Notes: generated by a model from the letters alone, not told the origin. A stretch of DNA of 64,000 nucleotides from DSVQ01 sp964484765 (GCA_964484765.1 CAZAGI010000012.1:62001-126000), one strand, 5' to 3'. Shown: positions 24,612 to 33,302, counted from the stretch's first letter. Translations and numbers: made by a program.

Positions 24612-25400
24612 ATGATGCGCATGATTTTTGTTGGCGTGGCGCTTGCACTTTGGCCGGTCGATTTCCTGCGGGCGGGGCTGATCCATCATTATTCATTCAA
24701 CTCGGATGTGACGGATTCGGTCGGGAACGCCGACGGAACTCTGCTCAATGGAGCCATCGTGTCGGGCGGCAGTCTGCTGCTGGATGGCGTCGATGACTAC
24801 GTCCAGTTGGACGAAAAGATTGTGCCCCTTACCGGAAGTTACACGGTTGCCCTCTTCGCCCAGCAACTCGGCTACCCGTTTCCCAACACCTTTTCGGAGT
24901 TTATTTCTCAGGGCATGTCGCAACTGGTTTTCATGACTCCCGATCCCGGATTCTATCTTGGGCATCAATACAATACCGCGGCTCCCTTCGAGGTTCGCGC
25001 GACCGACGCCTGGCTTGGAACCGGCGTCCCGATCCCCTCGTTCGGGGTGCTGCACCACTACGCACTGACCGTCGATGCTGTGAATGGGGTGTCCCGCCTG
25101 TACCTGGATGGCATCCTGTCGGCCACGCTGTTCAGTAGCATTTCCACGACCGCACTGGGTTCAAATACGCGCTTCGGTGCCCAGTTTTCCGGTCCCGGCC
25201 AAGACCCGTCGGAATACTTTGTGGGCCGCATTGATGATGTGCGGATCTATGACGTGGCACTGTCCGCGAACGAGGTCGCCGCGCTGTCGGCCGTCCCCGA
25301 GCCATCGGGATTAGCGCTCTGCATCGCTGGATGTTGTGCCTGGGGTCTGCGTTTGCGACGGGCGCGGGTTGCAGTGGGCGAACTTGGGCGCTTGCGGTGA
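24612..25400 (+). CDS. LamG-domain protein with PEP-CTERM sorting signal
   Basis: 262 residues. A signal peptide (MMRMIFVGVALALWPVDFLR) is followed by a concanavalin/LamG-type jelly roll: LIHHYSFNSDVTDSVGNADG, VDDYVQLDEKIVPLTGSYTV, HHYALTVDAVNGVSRLYLDG and FVGRIDDVRIYDVALSANEV. The C-terminus has VPEPSGLALCIAGCCAWGLR with an RRAR tail, the PEP-CTERM layout of Pro-Glu-Pro, hydrophobic helix and basic end. PEP-CTERM proteins are processed by an exosortase and often decorate the cell surface or extracellular polymer. No exosortase gene is in the window. The jelly roll may bind a glycan; the ligand is unknown. The transcription unit appears to be a single gene. Confidence 0.85.
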   Translation: MMRMIFVGVALALWPVDFLRAGLIHHYSFNSDVTDSVGNADGTLLNGAIVSGGSLLLDGVDDYVQLDEKIVPLTGSYTVALFAQQLGYPFPNTFSEFISQGMSQLVFMTPDPGFYLGHQYNTAAPFEVRATDAWLGTGVPIPSFGVLHHYALTVDAVNGVSRLYLDGILSATLFSSISTTALGSNTRFGAQFSGPGQDPSEYFVGRIDDVRIYDVALSANEVAALSAVPEPSGLALCIAGCCAWGLRLRRARVAVGELGRLR

Positions 25401-25436
25401 ACGCGCAGGACCCTGATCTACCATCCGCGGAGATGC

Positions 25437-26645
25437 TCAGCCGCGGCGGCGCGTGAAACAAACGGCCGTCGCATCGTCTCGAAACTTTTCCATGCCGACA
25501 AACAATTTCATGTCGGCCAGCACCGCCTCCCCCATGTGCGGTGCGTCTCCCTGGGCACGCTGCAGCACCGCTTTCAAGCGCTCGTTTCCGTACAACTGAT
25601 TCTCCGAGTTCATCGCTTCAGTGATTCCATCGGTATACAGAAACACGGCATCGCCCATCGCCAACCCACACGTCACCTGTTCGAAGGCCAGCGCCTCGAC
25701 AACGCCGATGGGCATACTCACCTGATCATGCGGCACGACGGGTTCGATGGCACCATTTTGCCGGCGGATGAATCCCGGTCCAGCGCCGGCGCTGACCGCC
25801 CGGAGTTGATTGGTTGTCACATCGAGTGCCACGACCGTCAGCGTCACGAAGCTGTTCCCAGACATTCTTTGATAGTAGCTCCGATTGATGGCCTGCAGCA
25901 GCGCCGTGAGGTCGGACCCGTATAACATGACGGCCATGGCGATCATTCCCTGCAGAGCGGCCATCCCGAGCGCTGCCGAGACGCCGTGTCCCGACGTATC
26001 CGCGACCAGTACGAGAATCTCGCCTGTGGGCAGCGTGTGAAAGTCGTAGGCATCACCCGCCAAGACCCCGTCCGAGCAGGGTTCAATGGTGGCCCAGAAC
26101 GAATACTCCGGCAGTGCGGGAACCTCCTTGGGAATCATGCTCTGCTGGATCCGTGCCGCGATGTCCAATTCCCGCTGGACTCGGTCCACGGCCGCTTCCT
26201 GGGCGGTGCGATTGATGTCGGGGATCTTGTCCAGTTCCCGCATGAGTGCTCGAAAATAGGCATCCGGTGCAAAGGAATGCCGTTCAATGGCCTGGATGTG
26301 GCCGATCTGAAATTCGAGTTCATCGGTCAGGGGCAGCGGTTCCAGATAAATGGGCAGCAGTTTCAATTCGCGTTTGACCGCCAGGCGAATCTCCCGCATG
26401 ACCCACTTGGATGCCAGCGCCCGCGGGGACAGATAAACGATGACCAGTTTGCTGGTGAGGAGTGATCGCGAAATGGACTCCGGCCAGGCATCAGAGGGAC
26501 TGATGCCTTCGTCGTACCAGATGCGATAGCCCGACTCATGCAGACGCCGGAGTTCCGGATAGACGATGGCGTCATCCGCATGTGCATAACTGGCAAAGAG
26601 GAACGGCTCGACGCCCTGATAAGCCTCAAACGGTTTGTCCGTCAT
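25437..26645 (-). CDS. TIR domain fused to SpoIIE/RsbU-type PP2C phosphatase
   Basis: 402 residues. Residues about 12-130 are a TIR domain: FLFASYAHADD, then YRIWYDEGISPSDAWPESIS, VIVYLSPRALASKWVMREI and LPIYLEPLP. A Glu (E56) lies where NAD-cleaving TIR domains carry their catalytic Glu. A short helical linker (about 145-172, ending DIAARIQQSMIPKEVP, the classic RsbU entry helix) leads to a SpoIIE-type phosphatase. Its metal residues are present in AGDAYDF, VADTSGHGVSAA, YTDGITEA and RDDATAV. RsbU-type phosphatases activate anti-anti-sigma factors, so the protein may link a TIR signal to partner switching. ATG 26645 has GAGGAG 6 bases upstream; the longer frame to 26786 is not needed. No anti-sigma gene is nearby. 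Confidence 0.88.
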   Translation of the reverse strand: MTDKPFEAYQGVEPFLFASYAHADDAIVYPELRRLHESGYRIWYDEGISPSDAWPESISRSLLTSKLVIVYLSPRALASKWVMREIRLAVKRELKLLPIYLEPLPLTDELEFQIGHIQAIERHSFAPDAYFRALMRELDKIPDINRTAQEAAVDRVQRELDIAARIQQSMIPKEVPALPEYSFWATIEPCSDGVLAGDAYDFHTLPTGEILVLVADTSGHGVSAALGMAALQGMIAMAVMLYGSDLTALLQAINRSYYQRMSGNSFVTLTVVALDVTTNQLRAVSAGAGPGFIRRQNGAIEPVVPHDQVSMPIGVVEALAFEQVTCGLAMGDAVFLYTDGITEAMNSENQLYGNERLKAVLQRAQGDAPHMGEAVLADMKLFVGMEKFRDDATAVCFTRRRG

Positions 26646-26744
26646 CGCGCTCCTCAATTCCAACTTGGTGCGTGCCACCGGCGGTCGCTGTGGGTCACCA
26701 GTGGTTTGTGTTCGAGCACTCCACACAGAAGGCACGGGCGAGGA

Positions 26745-26831
26745 GTCGGGTGGAACGCGTCCGCGAGTTCCACCACATCCCTGCAAACATCGTTAGCTCG
26801 CGGTGGAACTCGAAGACTCGGTCCACCCGAC
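26745..26831. repeat. Nested inverted repeats between tal and the TIR-phosphatase gene
   Basis: Outer arms GTCGGGTGGA (26745-26754) and TCCACCCGAC (26822-26831) enclose inner arms CGAGTTCCACC (26764-26774) and GGTGGAACTCG (26802-26812). The structure lies just beyond the tal stop (26839, - strand) and upstream of the TIR-phosphatase start, so it may end tal transcription or be a REP-like element. Confidence 0.75.
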
Positions 26832-26838
26832 ATTTCCC

Positions 26839-27879
26839 TTACCGCTTGCTCGCAATCGTTTTGAGGAGCGCGTTGAACGGGTCGGCGAATTTGGCGAGGC
26901 CTTCGTCCATCAGGAAGCTTTCGAGTTTCGCGAAGTCGACTTTCTGGTCGATGTCGGCGAGGACATTGGCCGGCGGGAGTTTGTCCACCTTGCGGGTGAA
27001 GGTTTTGCCCGCGAGTTTCTGCACCGCGGCGTTGGTGCCGGGGGGGTTGGTCTGAATGTCGGCCCCGGCAAGGGCGTCGACGTATTTGTCCGGGGAATCG
27101 GCCGGGTCTTTGGTGCCGGTGCTGGCGAAGATGAACTCCTGCTTCAGCGGCAGTTTTTTGTCGGACCAGAACTGGTTGTTCTCCTGCCACAATCGTTGGG
27201 CATTCACGATGCCGACGAGGCCTTGTGCTTCCGGAATCAGGTCCGGCACGTGTTTCTTCGTGTAGACGTCGATGCGGCTGACGAAGATGCTGTAGACCGA
27301 CTTGAAACCGGTGAGTGACGACCGCCGCTGGGCGCCGCGCCAGACGTTGTCGCGGGCGATTTCATACTGCCGCTTGGTGAAGAGCAGCGTGACATTGAGC
27401 GTGATTCCCGCGGCGGCGAGTTCTTCCAGCGCCGCGAGTCCACCGGGGGTTGCCGGGACTTTGATCATACGGTTGGTGTGCCCGGCCGCGTATTTCTTGC
27501 CGAGGGCGACGTACTGCTTGGCTTTGTCGGCGACAGAGAGTGTGCACGACTTGTCTTCGAGCAGCGGGTCGAGTTCGAAACTGACGTAGCCGTCATCCCC
27601 CTTGGTCGCCGTGTGGACTTCCGCAAAGACTTCCTGAGCCTGTTTGACGAGTTTGTCCGTCATTTCCCAGGCGATGTCGGTATCGCTGAGGCCCTTCTGG
27701 ACCAAAGCACGAATCTGGTCATCGAAGCGGCCGGTCTTGAGCAGGTCGGAAATGATGATTGGGTTCGAGGTTGCCCCGGTCGCGCCGAACTTGCGGTTTT
27801 CGAGCACCAGATCGGGATCAATGCTGTCGAGCCAGAGTTTCGTCCCGGAAGCAACGAGCGATTCAAGCGGCGTGGGCAT
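26839..27879 (-). CDS. tal: Transaldolase
   Basis: 346 residues; transfers a dihydroxyacetone unit between sugar phosphates in the non-oxidative pentose phosphate pathway. The Schiff-base lysine is in NRMIKVPATPGG, followed by GITLNVTLLFTKRQYEIA, both diagnostic. FGATGATSNPIIISDLLKTG near the N-terminus and FVSRIDVYTKK further on also match the family. ATG at 27879 follows AAGGA by about 8 bases. The frame remains open upstream to 28131, but that extension runs through the palindromic repeats and is not coding. The gene is divergent from purB. The nested inverted repeat at 26745-26831 may terminate it. Confidence 0.93.
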   Translation of the reverse strand: MPTPLESLVASGTKLWLDSIDPDLVLENRKFGATGATSNPIIISDLLKTGRFDDQIRALVQKGLSDTDIAWEMTDKLVKQAQEVFAEVHTATKGDDGYVSFELDPLLEDKSCTLSVADKAKQYVALGKKYAAGHTNRMIKVPATPGGLAALEELAAAGITLNVTLLFTKRQYEIARDNVWRGAQRRSSLTGFKSVYSIFVSRIDVYTKKHVPDLIPEAQGLVGIVNAQRLWQENNQFWSDKKLPLKQEFIFASTGTKDPADSPDKYVDALAGADIQTNPPGTNAAVQKLAGKTFTRKVDKLPPANVLADIDQKVDFAKLESFLMDEGLAKFADPFNALLKTIASKR

Positions 27880-27974
27880 CAGACAATCCTTGCGCATCGG
27901 CGGATGAGGTGACAAGCGGATCAAGTTGCTCCATGATAATAGGTTGGTCGGGCCGACGAAACGGTTGGTCGTCG

Positions 27975-28040
27975 GGTGCGTCGCGATGCACCGGGATTGG
28001 CAAGTCGTCACGGATACGAAGAGGTGCGTCGCGACGCACC
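27975..28040. repeat. Two palindromic REP-like copies upstream of purB
   Basis: GGTGCGTCGCGATGCACC at 27975-27992 is a near-perfect palindrome, and GGTGCGTCGCGACGCACC at 28023-28040 is a perfect 18-bp palindrome. The copies are 48 bases apart start to start, in the region between the divergent tal and purB genes. They may be mobile REP-type elements or binding sites for a dimeric protein. Confidence 0.8.
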
Positions 28041-28055
28041 CTACGGGGTGGTTTC

Positions 28056-29486
28056 TTGTCTCACGACGTTTACGACAACCCGCTGATTGGCCGGTATGCC
28101 TCGCGGGAGATGTGTGCCCTGTGGTCGCCACAGACGAAGCATTCCACGTGGCGGAAGCTGTGGGTGGCCCTCGCGGAAGCCGAGCAGGAACTCGGCCTGC
28201 CGATTTCCAGCGAGCAGCTTTCCGAATTGCGAGCCCACACGGAGGACATTGATTTCGTTGCCGCCGCGCGACATGAAAAACAGTTGCGGCACGACGTGAT
28301 GGCGCATGTCCACACCTACGGCGAAGTCGCGCCGCTCGCCCGGCCGATCATTCACCTCGGCGCGACGAGTTGTTACGTCACCGATAACACCGATCTCATC
28401 CTGATGCGCCGCGGGCTGGAAATGTTGCGGCGGCAACTGGTGAGCGTGATCGACCGGCTGGCAAAATTCGCGACGGAATACCGGGCGCTACCGTGTCTGG
28501 GATTCACGCACCTGCAACCCGCGCAGCCGGTGACCGTCGGCAAGCGTGCGACGCTGTGGTGTTACGATCTTATACTCGATCTGGAGGAACTCGAACAACG
28601 CATCGCGCGGCTGAAACTCCGCGGTGTGAAGGGAACGACCGGCACGCAGGCCACGTTCCTTGCGTTGTTTGAAGGGGACCACGCCAAGGTTGAGGAACTG
28701 GATCGCCGGGTGACGACCAAGCTCGGCTTCGATGAGCACTACCCCGTCACCGGGCAAACGTACTCTCGCAAGATCGATGCGCAGGTCCTTGATGTCCTCG
28801 GCGGCATTTCGCAATCGGCTCACAAGCTGGCGACCGATCTGCGTTTGTTGCAGAGTCGCAAGGAAGTTGAGGAACCGTTCGAGAAGCATCAGATCGGTTC
28901 GTCGGCGATGGCGTACAAACGAAACCCGATGCGGTCGGAACGCGTGTGCGGTCTCGCGCGGTTCGTGATGAGCCTGCAATCCTCCGCGGCTCAAACCATG
29001 GCGACGCAGTGGATGGAACGAACGCTTGACGACAGCGCCAATCGTCGGTTGACGATCCCGCAAGCGTTCCTGGCGACGGATGCGATTCTGATTCTGTTGC
29101 GAAATGTCGTTGATGGTCTCGTCGTCTATCCGAAAGTGATCGAGAAACATCTCCAGGAAGAGTTGCCGTTCATGGCGACAGAAGAAATCCTGATGGCGGG
29201 TGTGCGGGCCGGTGGGGATCGTCAGGATCTCCATGAACGCATCCGTGTCCACAGCCAGGATGCCGGGCGTGTGGTCAAAGAAGAGGGCGGCGCGAACGAT
29301 CTGCTCGAACGCCTGCGAAAAGACTCGGCGTTCGCGGCGGTCGATCTGTCGAACACGCTCGATGCCACGCGCTTCATTGGCCGCGCACCGGAACAGGTGG
29401 ACCGCTTTGTGGCCGATGTGATCGAACCGATTCGGCGACAATACGCGAACGATGTCAACATCGCCGCTGAGGATGTGCGTGTGTGA
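28056..29486 (+). CDS. purB: Adenylosuccinate lyase
   Basis: 476 residues from a TTG start at 28056 (GGGGTGG 5 bases upstream), matching the beginning of the conserved region DVYDNPLIGRYASREMCALW. The frame is open back to 27759, but that sequence overlaps tal and the palindromes. The enzyme cleaves SAICAR and adenylosuccinate, releasing fumarate, in purine synthesis. LGATSCYVTDNTDLILMRRG, LGFTHLQPAQPVTVGKRA and the signature GSSAMAYKRNPMRSERV are intact; HDVMAHVHTYG holds one catalytic His, and the HLQPAQP His and the signature-loop Ser complete the site. Sequence details place it nearer the human-like type than the Bacillus type. It stands alone, away from other pur genes. Confidence 0.94.
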   Translation: MSHDVYDNPLIGRYASREMCALWSPQTKHSTWRKLWVALAEAEQELGLPISSEQLSELRAHTEDIDFVAAARHEKQLRHDVMAHVHTYGEVAPLARPIIHLGATSCYVTDNTDLILMRRGLEMLRRQLVSVIDRLAKFATEYRALPCLGFTHLQPAQPVTVGKRATLWCYDLILDLEELEQRIARLKLRGVKGTTGTQATFLALFEGDHAKVEELDRRVTTKLGFDEHYPVTGQTYSRKIDAQVLDVLGGISQSAHKLATDLRLLQSRKEVEEPFEKHQIGSSAMAYKRNPMRSERVCGLARFVMSLQSSAAQTMATQWMERTLDDSANRRLTIPQAFLATDAILILLRNVVDGLVVYPKVIEKHLQEELPFMATEEILMAGVRAGGDRQDLHERIRVHSQDAGRVVKEEGGANDLLERLRKDSAFAAVDLSNTLDATRFIGRAPEQVDRFVADVIEPIRRQYANDVNIAAEDVRV

Positions 29487-29497
29487 ACGATGAAGAA

Positions 29498-29622
29498 ATT
29501 GGCAATTAGAAATTAGGAAATGAAAATTGCAAAATGAAAGTCGAAGAGTTGAACCTCGGATGACGCGCGATATTCCGTTCAGAAAATTTGCATTTTTCAA
29601 TTCCTAATTTCTAATTGCCAAT
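29498..29622. repeat. Long AT-rich inverted-repeat element
   Basis: A 36-base left arm (29498-29533, beginning ATTGGCAATTAGAAATTAGG) and a right arm (29587-29622, ending CCTAATTTCTAATTGCCAAT) match at 34 of 36 positions as reverse complements, with a 53-base centre. The arms are strikingly AT-rich against the GC-rich surroundings. It lies 11 bases after the purB stop and 12 bases before the next gene. It resembles a MITE-like or REP-type mobile element; no coding capacity. Confidence 0.85.
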
Positions 29623-29634
29623 CTGCCTTTCATC

Positions 29635-30378
29635 ATGCGTGTGCTGAGCTACAACATTCACAAAGGCATCGGCGGACGCGATCGGCGGTATCGGCTGGAA
29701 CGAATTCTGGCGGTGTTGGATCACGAGCGTCCCGACATCGTCTGCTTGCAGGAAGTCGATCGCAACGTCGGTCGAACGCGGCATGACAACCAACCGGAGC
29801 TCATCGCACAGCACATGCGCGCGGCGGGGAAACTCTTTCAGTTTACACATCCTGTTGCCAGCGGCGGCTACGGCAACCTGCTCCTCTCGCGCTGGGCGTT
29901 TCTGGAAGAGCACACGCTGTCGCTCACCCTGCGGCGTTGCAAAGCGCGAGGGGCACAGTGGGCCGTCATCGCTACGCCGTTCGGGGAATTGCGCGTGGTG
30001 AATTGGCATCTCGGTTTGCGGGAACGGGAACGCCACTGGCAAGTGCGGCGATTGCTGGAACATCACACTTTCCGCGGACGGGACCATTTGCCGACGGTGA
30101 TCATCGGCGATACGAACGACTGGCGGAACACGCTGGCCATGGGGCCGTTCACGATCCACGGATATCACCACGTCACGGCGCCGCCGTCACGGTTTCGCTC
30201 GTTCCCCGCCTGGTGGCCGATGGGATCGCTCGACAAGGCTTTCGTCCGCGGCCCGCTGCGGATTGTGCAGGCACACGTTTCGCGCCGAACGCCTGCGGCC
30301 GACGCCTCCGATCATCTGCCGCTGATTCTCGACATTGACGTCGACCCGCATGTCCCGCAACATTCCATCACGCAGTAA
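29635..30378 (+). CDS. Endonuclease/exonuclease/phosphatase (EEP) family hydrolase
   Basis: 247 residues. The metal-dependent phosphoesterase motifs are in order: LSYNIHKGIGG (metal-site Asn), IVCLQEVDRN (metal-binding Glu), VVNWHLGL (His), VIIGDTNDW (Asp and Asn), SLDKAFV and ASDHLPLIL (catalytic Asp-His). The compact length and NIHKG motif resemble bacterial EEP proteins often called endonuclease/exonuclease/phosphatase, which may act on phosphodiesters in lipids or nucleic acids; the substrate is not predictable. No signal peptide is seen, so it is likely cytoplasmic. It starts just after the AT-rich inverted repeat. Confidence 0.88.
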   Translation: MRVLSYNIHKGIGGRDRRYRLERILAVLDHERPDIVCLQEVDRNVGRTRHDNQPELIAQHMRAAGKLFQFTHPVASGGYGNLLLSRWAFLEEHTLSLTLRRCKARGAQWAVIATPFGELRVVNWHLGLRERERHWQVRRLLEHHTFRGRDHLPTVIIGDTNDWRNTLAMGPFTIHGYHHVTAPPSRFRSFPAWWPMGSLDKAFVRGPLRIVQAHVSRRTPAADASDHLPLILDIDVDPHVPQHSITQ

Positions 30379-30472
30379 CGGTTGATTTTCCGATCATCCC
30401 GACTGGACGGCGGCGCGGTTTCTGCGACAATCGAATGTCACGCTGACGCTGTCATTTTCGGAGACCAGAGGG

Positions 30473-31753
30473 ATGCTCGCCCGTCGCGATTTTTTGCAGG
30501 CCACGGCTGGTTCGATAATCCTCGGAGCGAACGTGCTTCGGGCGGATGACTTCGCCGAAAAAGCCGCTGCTTTGCCACTCGGGAAAGCCGAGCATTGCGT
30601 CGTGATCTGGCTGGGCGGCGGTGCGGGACAGATGGATACGTGGGACCCGAAGGCGCTGGGTGATCCACAGGCGAAGAAAGCCGGTTCGTACTATCCGGCG
30701 ATCGACACGGCTGTCGCCGGAACGAAGGTGTGCCAGCATCTTCGTCGGTGTGCGCCGCTCATGGACCGGTTCAATCTGCTCCGTACGGTCCATCACGACG
30801 TGATTGACGAGCACGCCTCGGCCGTCAATCGCCTGCATACCGGCCGCCCGGTGAGCGAAACCATTACCTATCCGTCGTTGGGGTCGGTCATCGTCGATCA
30901 ACGTGGTCCGGCGGGCGAAGGCGTGCCGCCGTACATTCTGATCGGCTATCCCAGCGCGACACGCGGACCGGGGTTTCTAGGGGCAAAATGCGGTTACGTC
31001 TATCTGACCGATACCACTTCCGGGCCGGCTGGATTGTCGCGGCCGCCGGAGATTACCGCGGAGCGTCAGGCCCGCCGGGAAGCGTTATTGGCGCAAGTCC
31101 GCAGCGAGAAGGCCGCCAACGTCGCGATCCAGAACTATGACGCGATGATCAGCGAAGCGTTGCGCTATGGCGGTCCGCAATTCCAGAAACTGTTTCAACT
31201 GGAAACCGAACCGGCCGATCTGCGCAACGGCTACGGCGGCGAATTCGGTCAACGCTGTCTGCTCACGCGCCGGTTGTTGCAGGCCGGTGTCCGCACCGTG
31301 GAAGTGGCCCACAACCTGAACTTCCTCAACGGCACCGGCTGGGATGTCCACAATGAAGGCATCCTGAATCAGTTCAAATTAATTGAAGAACTGGACCAGG
31401 CACTCGCTGCGTTCATTCTTGATCTGGAACAGAACAAGCTGCTTGATAAAACACTCGTGGTGGTGGCTACGGAATTCGGTCGTCCCGCCCAGTTTGATGC
31501 TGGCGGTGGCCGTGGCCATCACGGCAAGTGTTTCAGCATCGCGCTGGCGGGCGGTGGCTTGCAGAACGGCCGCACCATCGGTACGACGAACCATCTCGCG
31601 ATGAGCATCGATGACCGGCCAGTCTCGGTGCCCGACCTGCACGCCACAATTTACGCGGCGCTCGGCATCAATCCGCGGGAAAACCTGTATGCGGGCGACC
31701 GCCCCGTGCCCATCACCGACGGTGGAACTCCGATCGCGGAACTGTTTACGTAG
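30473..31753 (+). CDS. DUF1501 family protein
   Basis: 426 residues, ATG 30473 with GAGG close upstream. The N-terminus ARRDFLQATAGSIILGANVL is a twin-arginine-type signal. DUF1501 landmarks: HCVVIWLGGGAGQMDTWDPK, FNLLRTVHHDVIDEHASAVN, EVAHNLNFLNGTGWDVHNEG, TLVVVATEFGRPAQ and the terminal PVPITDGGTPIAELF. It differs from the 10596 protein and resembles the subfamily usually paired with DUF1549/DUF1553 cytochrome proteins; here no such gene is adjacent, and it is followed by a second DUF1501 gene 54 bases later. Export to the periplasm is likely; enzymatic activity is unknown. Confidence 0.9.
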   Translation: MLARRDFLQATAGSIILGANVLRADDFAEKAAALPLGKAEHCVVIWLGGGAGQMDTWDPKALGDPQAKKAGSYYPAIDTAVAGTKVCQHLRRCAPLMDRFNLLRTVHHDVIDEHASAVNRLHTGRPVSETITYPSLGSVIVDQRGPAGEGVPPYILIGYPSATRGPGFLGAKCGYVYLTDTTSGPAGLSRPPEITAERQARREALLAQVRSEKAANVAIQNYDAMISEALRYGGPQFQKLFQLETEPADLRNGYGGEFGQRCLLTRRLLQAGVRTVEVAHNLNFLNGTGWDVHNEGILNQFKLIEELDQALAAFILDLEQNKLLDKTLVVVATEFGRPAQFDAGGGRGHHGKCFSIALAGGGLQNGRTIGTTNHLAMSIDDRPVSVPDLHATIYAALGINPRENLYAGDRPVPITDGGTPIAELFT

Positions 31754-31807
31754 TGCATGATCGGACCCAATGCGCCGGGTTCTGTATTCGCGAGTTGAGC
31801 CGCTTCG

Positions 31808-33226
31808 ATGACCAGCGCTGACAAGCCCTCGCTGCTGCTCCAACCCGGGATGCCGATGCCGGTCAACCGGCGTGACTTGCTCGTTGCCACGGCGTGCGGC
31901 TTATTCGGGCTGGGATTTCCGTCCCCGCGCACGGACGCCGCACCGAATTCGGCGCGACGTCGCACGCTGGTGAAGTCGTGCCTGTTCTGGTTTCAGTCCG
32001 GTGGTTTGAGCCAGATTGACACCTTCGACATGAAGCCGCACGCCCCGAGCAACATCCGCGGGGAATTTGGCACGGTTCCTTCCAATGTGCCGGGCATGCT
32101 GGTGTGCGATCAGTTGCCGCAGCTCGCGCAGCAGATGGACAAACTGCGCGTCGTACGGTCGATGCATCACCGGATGCTGTGCCACAACCCGGGCATCTAT
32201 GCCGCGCTCACGGGGCGGGAAGTCGGTGAGTCGCTCGCGGTCTCGAATCGGACCTTCGCCACGCGCGAAGATTATCCGCACATGGGGGCGCTCATCTCAA
32301 GAATGACCCCGGCTCCCGGCGGGGCGCCCTCCGCGGTGTCGTTCCCGTTCCAGCTCCGCAATGGGCCGGCGCCCAGCCCCGGTCAACACGCGGGATTGCT
32401 GGGGCAAGCCTTCGATCCCTTCACGGTCCTGTCCGATCCCAATGCCGACGATTTCCAGGTCCGCGAGTTGATGCTTCCCGATGAAGTCCCGGCACACCGG
32501 TTGCGGCTGCGCGATCAATTACTGCGCCGGCTAGACATCGAAAAGGGGCTCGAAGCGACCACTGCCGTAAAGGCAATTTCGTCATACTACGATCGCGGCG
32601 TATCGCTGATTGGTGCCCAGCGCGTGCAGCAGGCCTTTGAGCTGACACGGGAATCGGTTGCGGTCCGTGAAAAATACGGCCGCAATACGGTGGGACAATC
32701 GGCGTTGCTCGGACGGCGCCTGATCGAGGCCGGGGTGCCGTTTGTAACGATGTATTCGCCGGTGGCAAACATCGATGACCCGAGTTGGGACACGCACCTC
32801 AACAATTTCCCGCGGCTGCGTGACCAGTTGCTCCCGCCGTTTGATCGGGCGCTCGCGGCCTTGCTCGATGACCTGTCGCAGCGCGGGTTGCTGGGGGAGA
32901 CCCTGGTGGTGGTCAGCACGGAGTTCGGGCGCACGCCGGAAATTGGGGCGCGGCGGTCCAACAATTCGAACAACACCACCGGCCGCGACCATTGGCCCGG
33001 ATGCTACACCATTCTGCTCGCCGGTGCCGGGGTCACGGGCGGGACTTACTTTGGTGCGAGCGATCGGTTCGGCTGGGCACCGAAAGAGCGTCCGGTGCAC
33101 GTGGCTGATTTCACCGCGACGCTGATGGACGCCTTCGGCATCGACCCGCACAGCACAATCAGCGATTCGTTAGGCCGCCCGCATCGATTGTCCGAAGGAC
33201 AAATTGTGGATGATCTGTTCGCGTGA
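31808..33226 (+). CDS. DUF1501 family protein
   Basis: 472 residues. After 18 residues the Tat-type motif VNRRDLLVATACGLFGLGFP appears, so the protein is probably exported folded. The family pattern is clear: SCLFWFQSGGLSQIDTFDMK, VVRSMHHRMLCHNPGIYAAL, DDPSWDTHLNNFPRLRDQ, TLVVVSTEFGRTPEI, GRDHWPGCYTILLAGAGV and DFTATLMDAFGIDP. It is the longer DUF1501 type with a large insertion carrying DQLLRRLDIEKGL. With the preceding DUF1501 gene it forms a two-gene + strand unit, possibly a divergent duplicate pair. A palindrome follows, between it and the converging rpoN gene. Confidence 0.9.
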   Translation: MTSADKPSLLLQPGMPMPVNRRDLLVATACGLFGLGFPSPRTDAAPNSARRRTLVKSCLFWFQSGGLSQIDTFDMKPHAPSNIRGEFGTVPSNVPGMLVCDQLPQLAQQMDKLRVVRSMHHRMLCHNPGIYAALTGREVGESLAVSNRTFATREDYPHMGALISRMTPAPGGAPSAVSFPFQLRNGPAPSPGQHAGLLGQAFDPFTVLSDPNADDFQVRELMLPDEVPAHRLRLRDQLLRRLDIEKGLEATTAVKAISSYYDRGVSLIGAQRVQQAFELTRESVAVREKYGRNTVGQSALLGRRLIEAGVPFVTMYSPVANIDDPSWDTHLNNFPRLRDQLLPPFDRALAALLDDLSQRGLLGETLVVVSTEFGRTPEIGARRSNNSNNTTGRDHWPGCYTILLAGAGVTGGTYFGASDRFGWAPKERPVHVADFTATLMDAFGIDPHSTISDSLGRPHRLSEGQIVDDLFA

Positions 33227-33302
33227 GTCTCTGAAAGTAGCCGTTTCGCTCTGCGACAAGAGAAGCCGGTGAAGAACCACGCTGTCTGATGCGCTGGCTG
33301 TT

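Noticed and set aside
27759..28055. Upstream in-frame extension of purB
   Set aside because: Overlaps tal on the other strand and passes through two palindromic repeats; the conserved PurB start is at the TTG 28056.
28488..29600. 370-codon open frame on the - strand opposite purB
   Set aside because: Shadow of the codon pattern of purB, and its start lies in the AT-rich inverted repeat.
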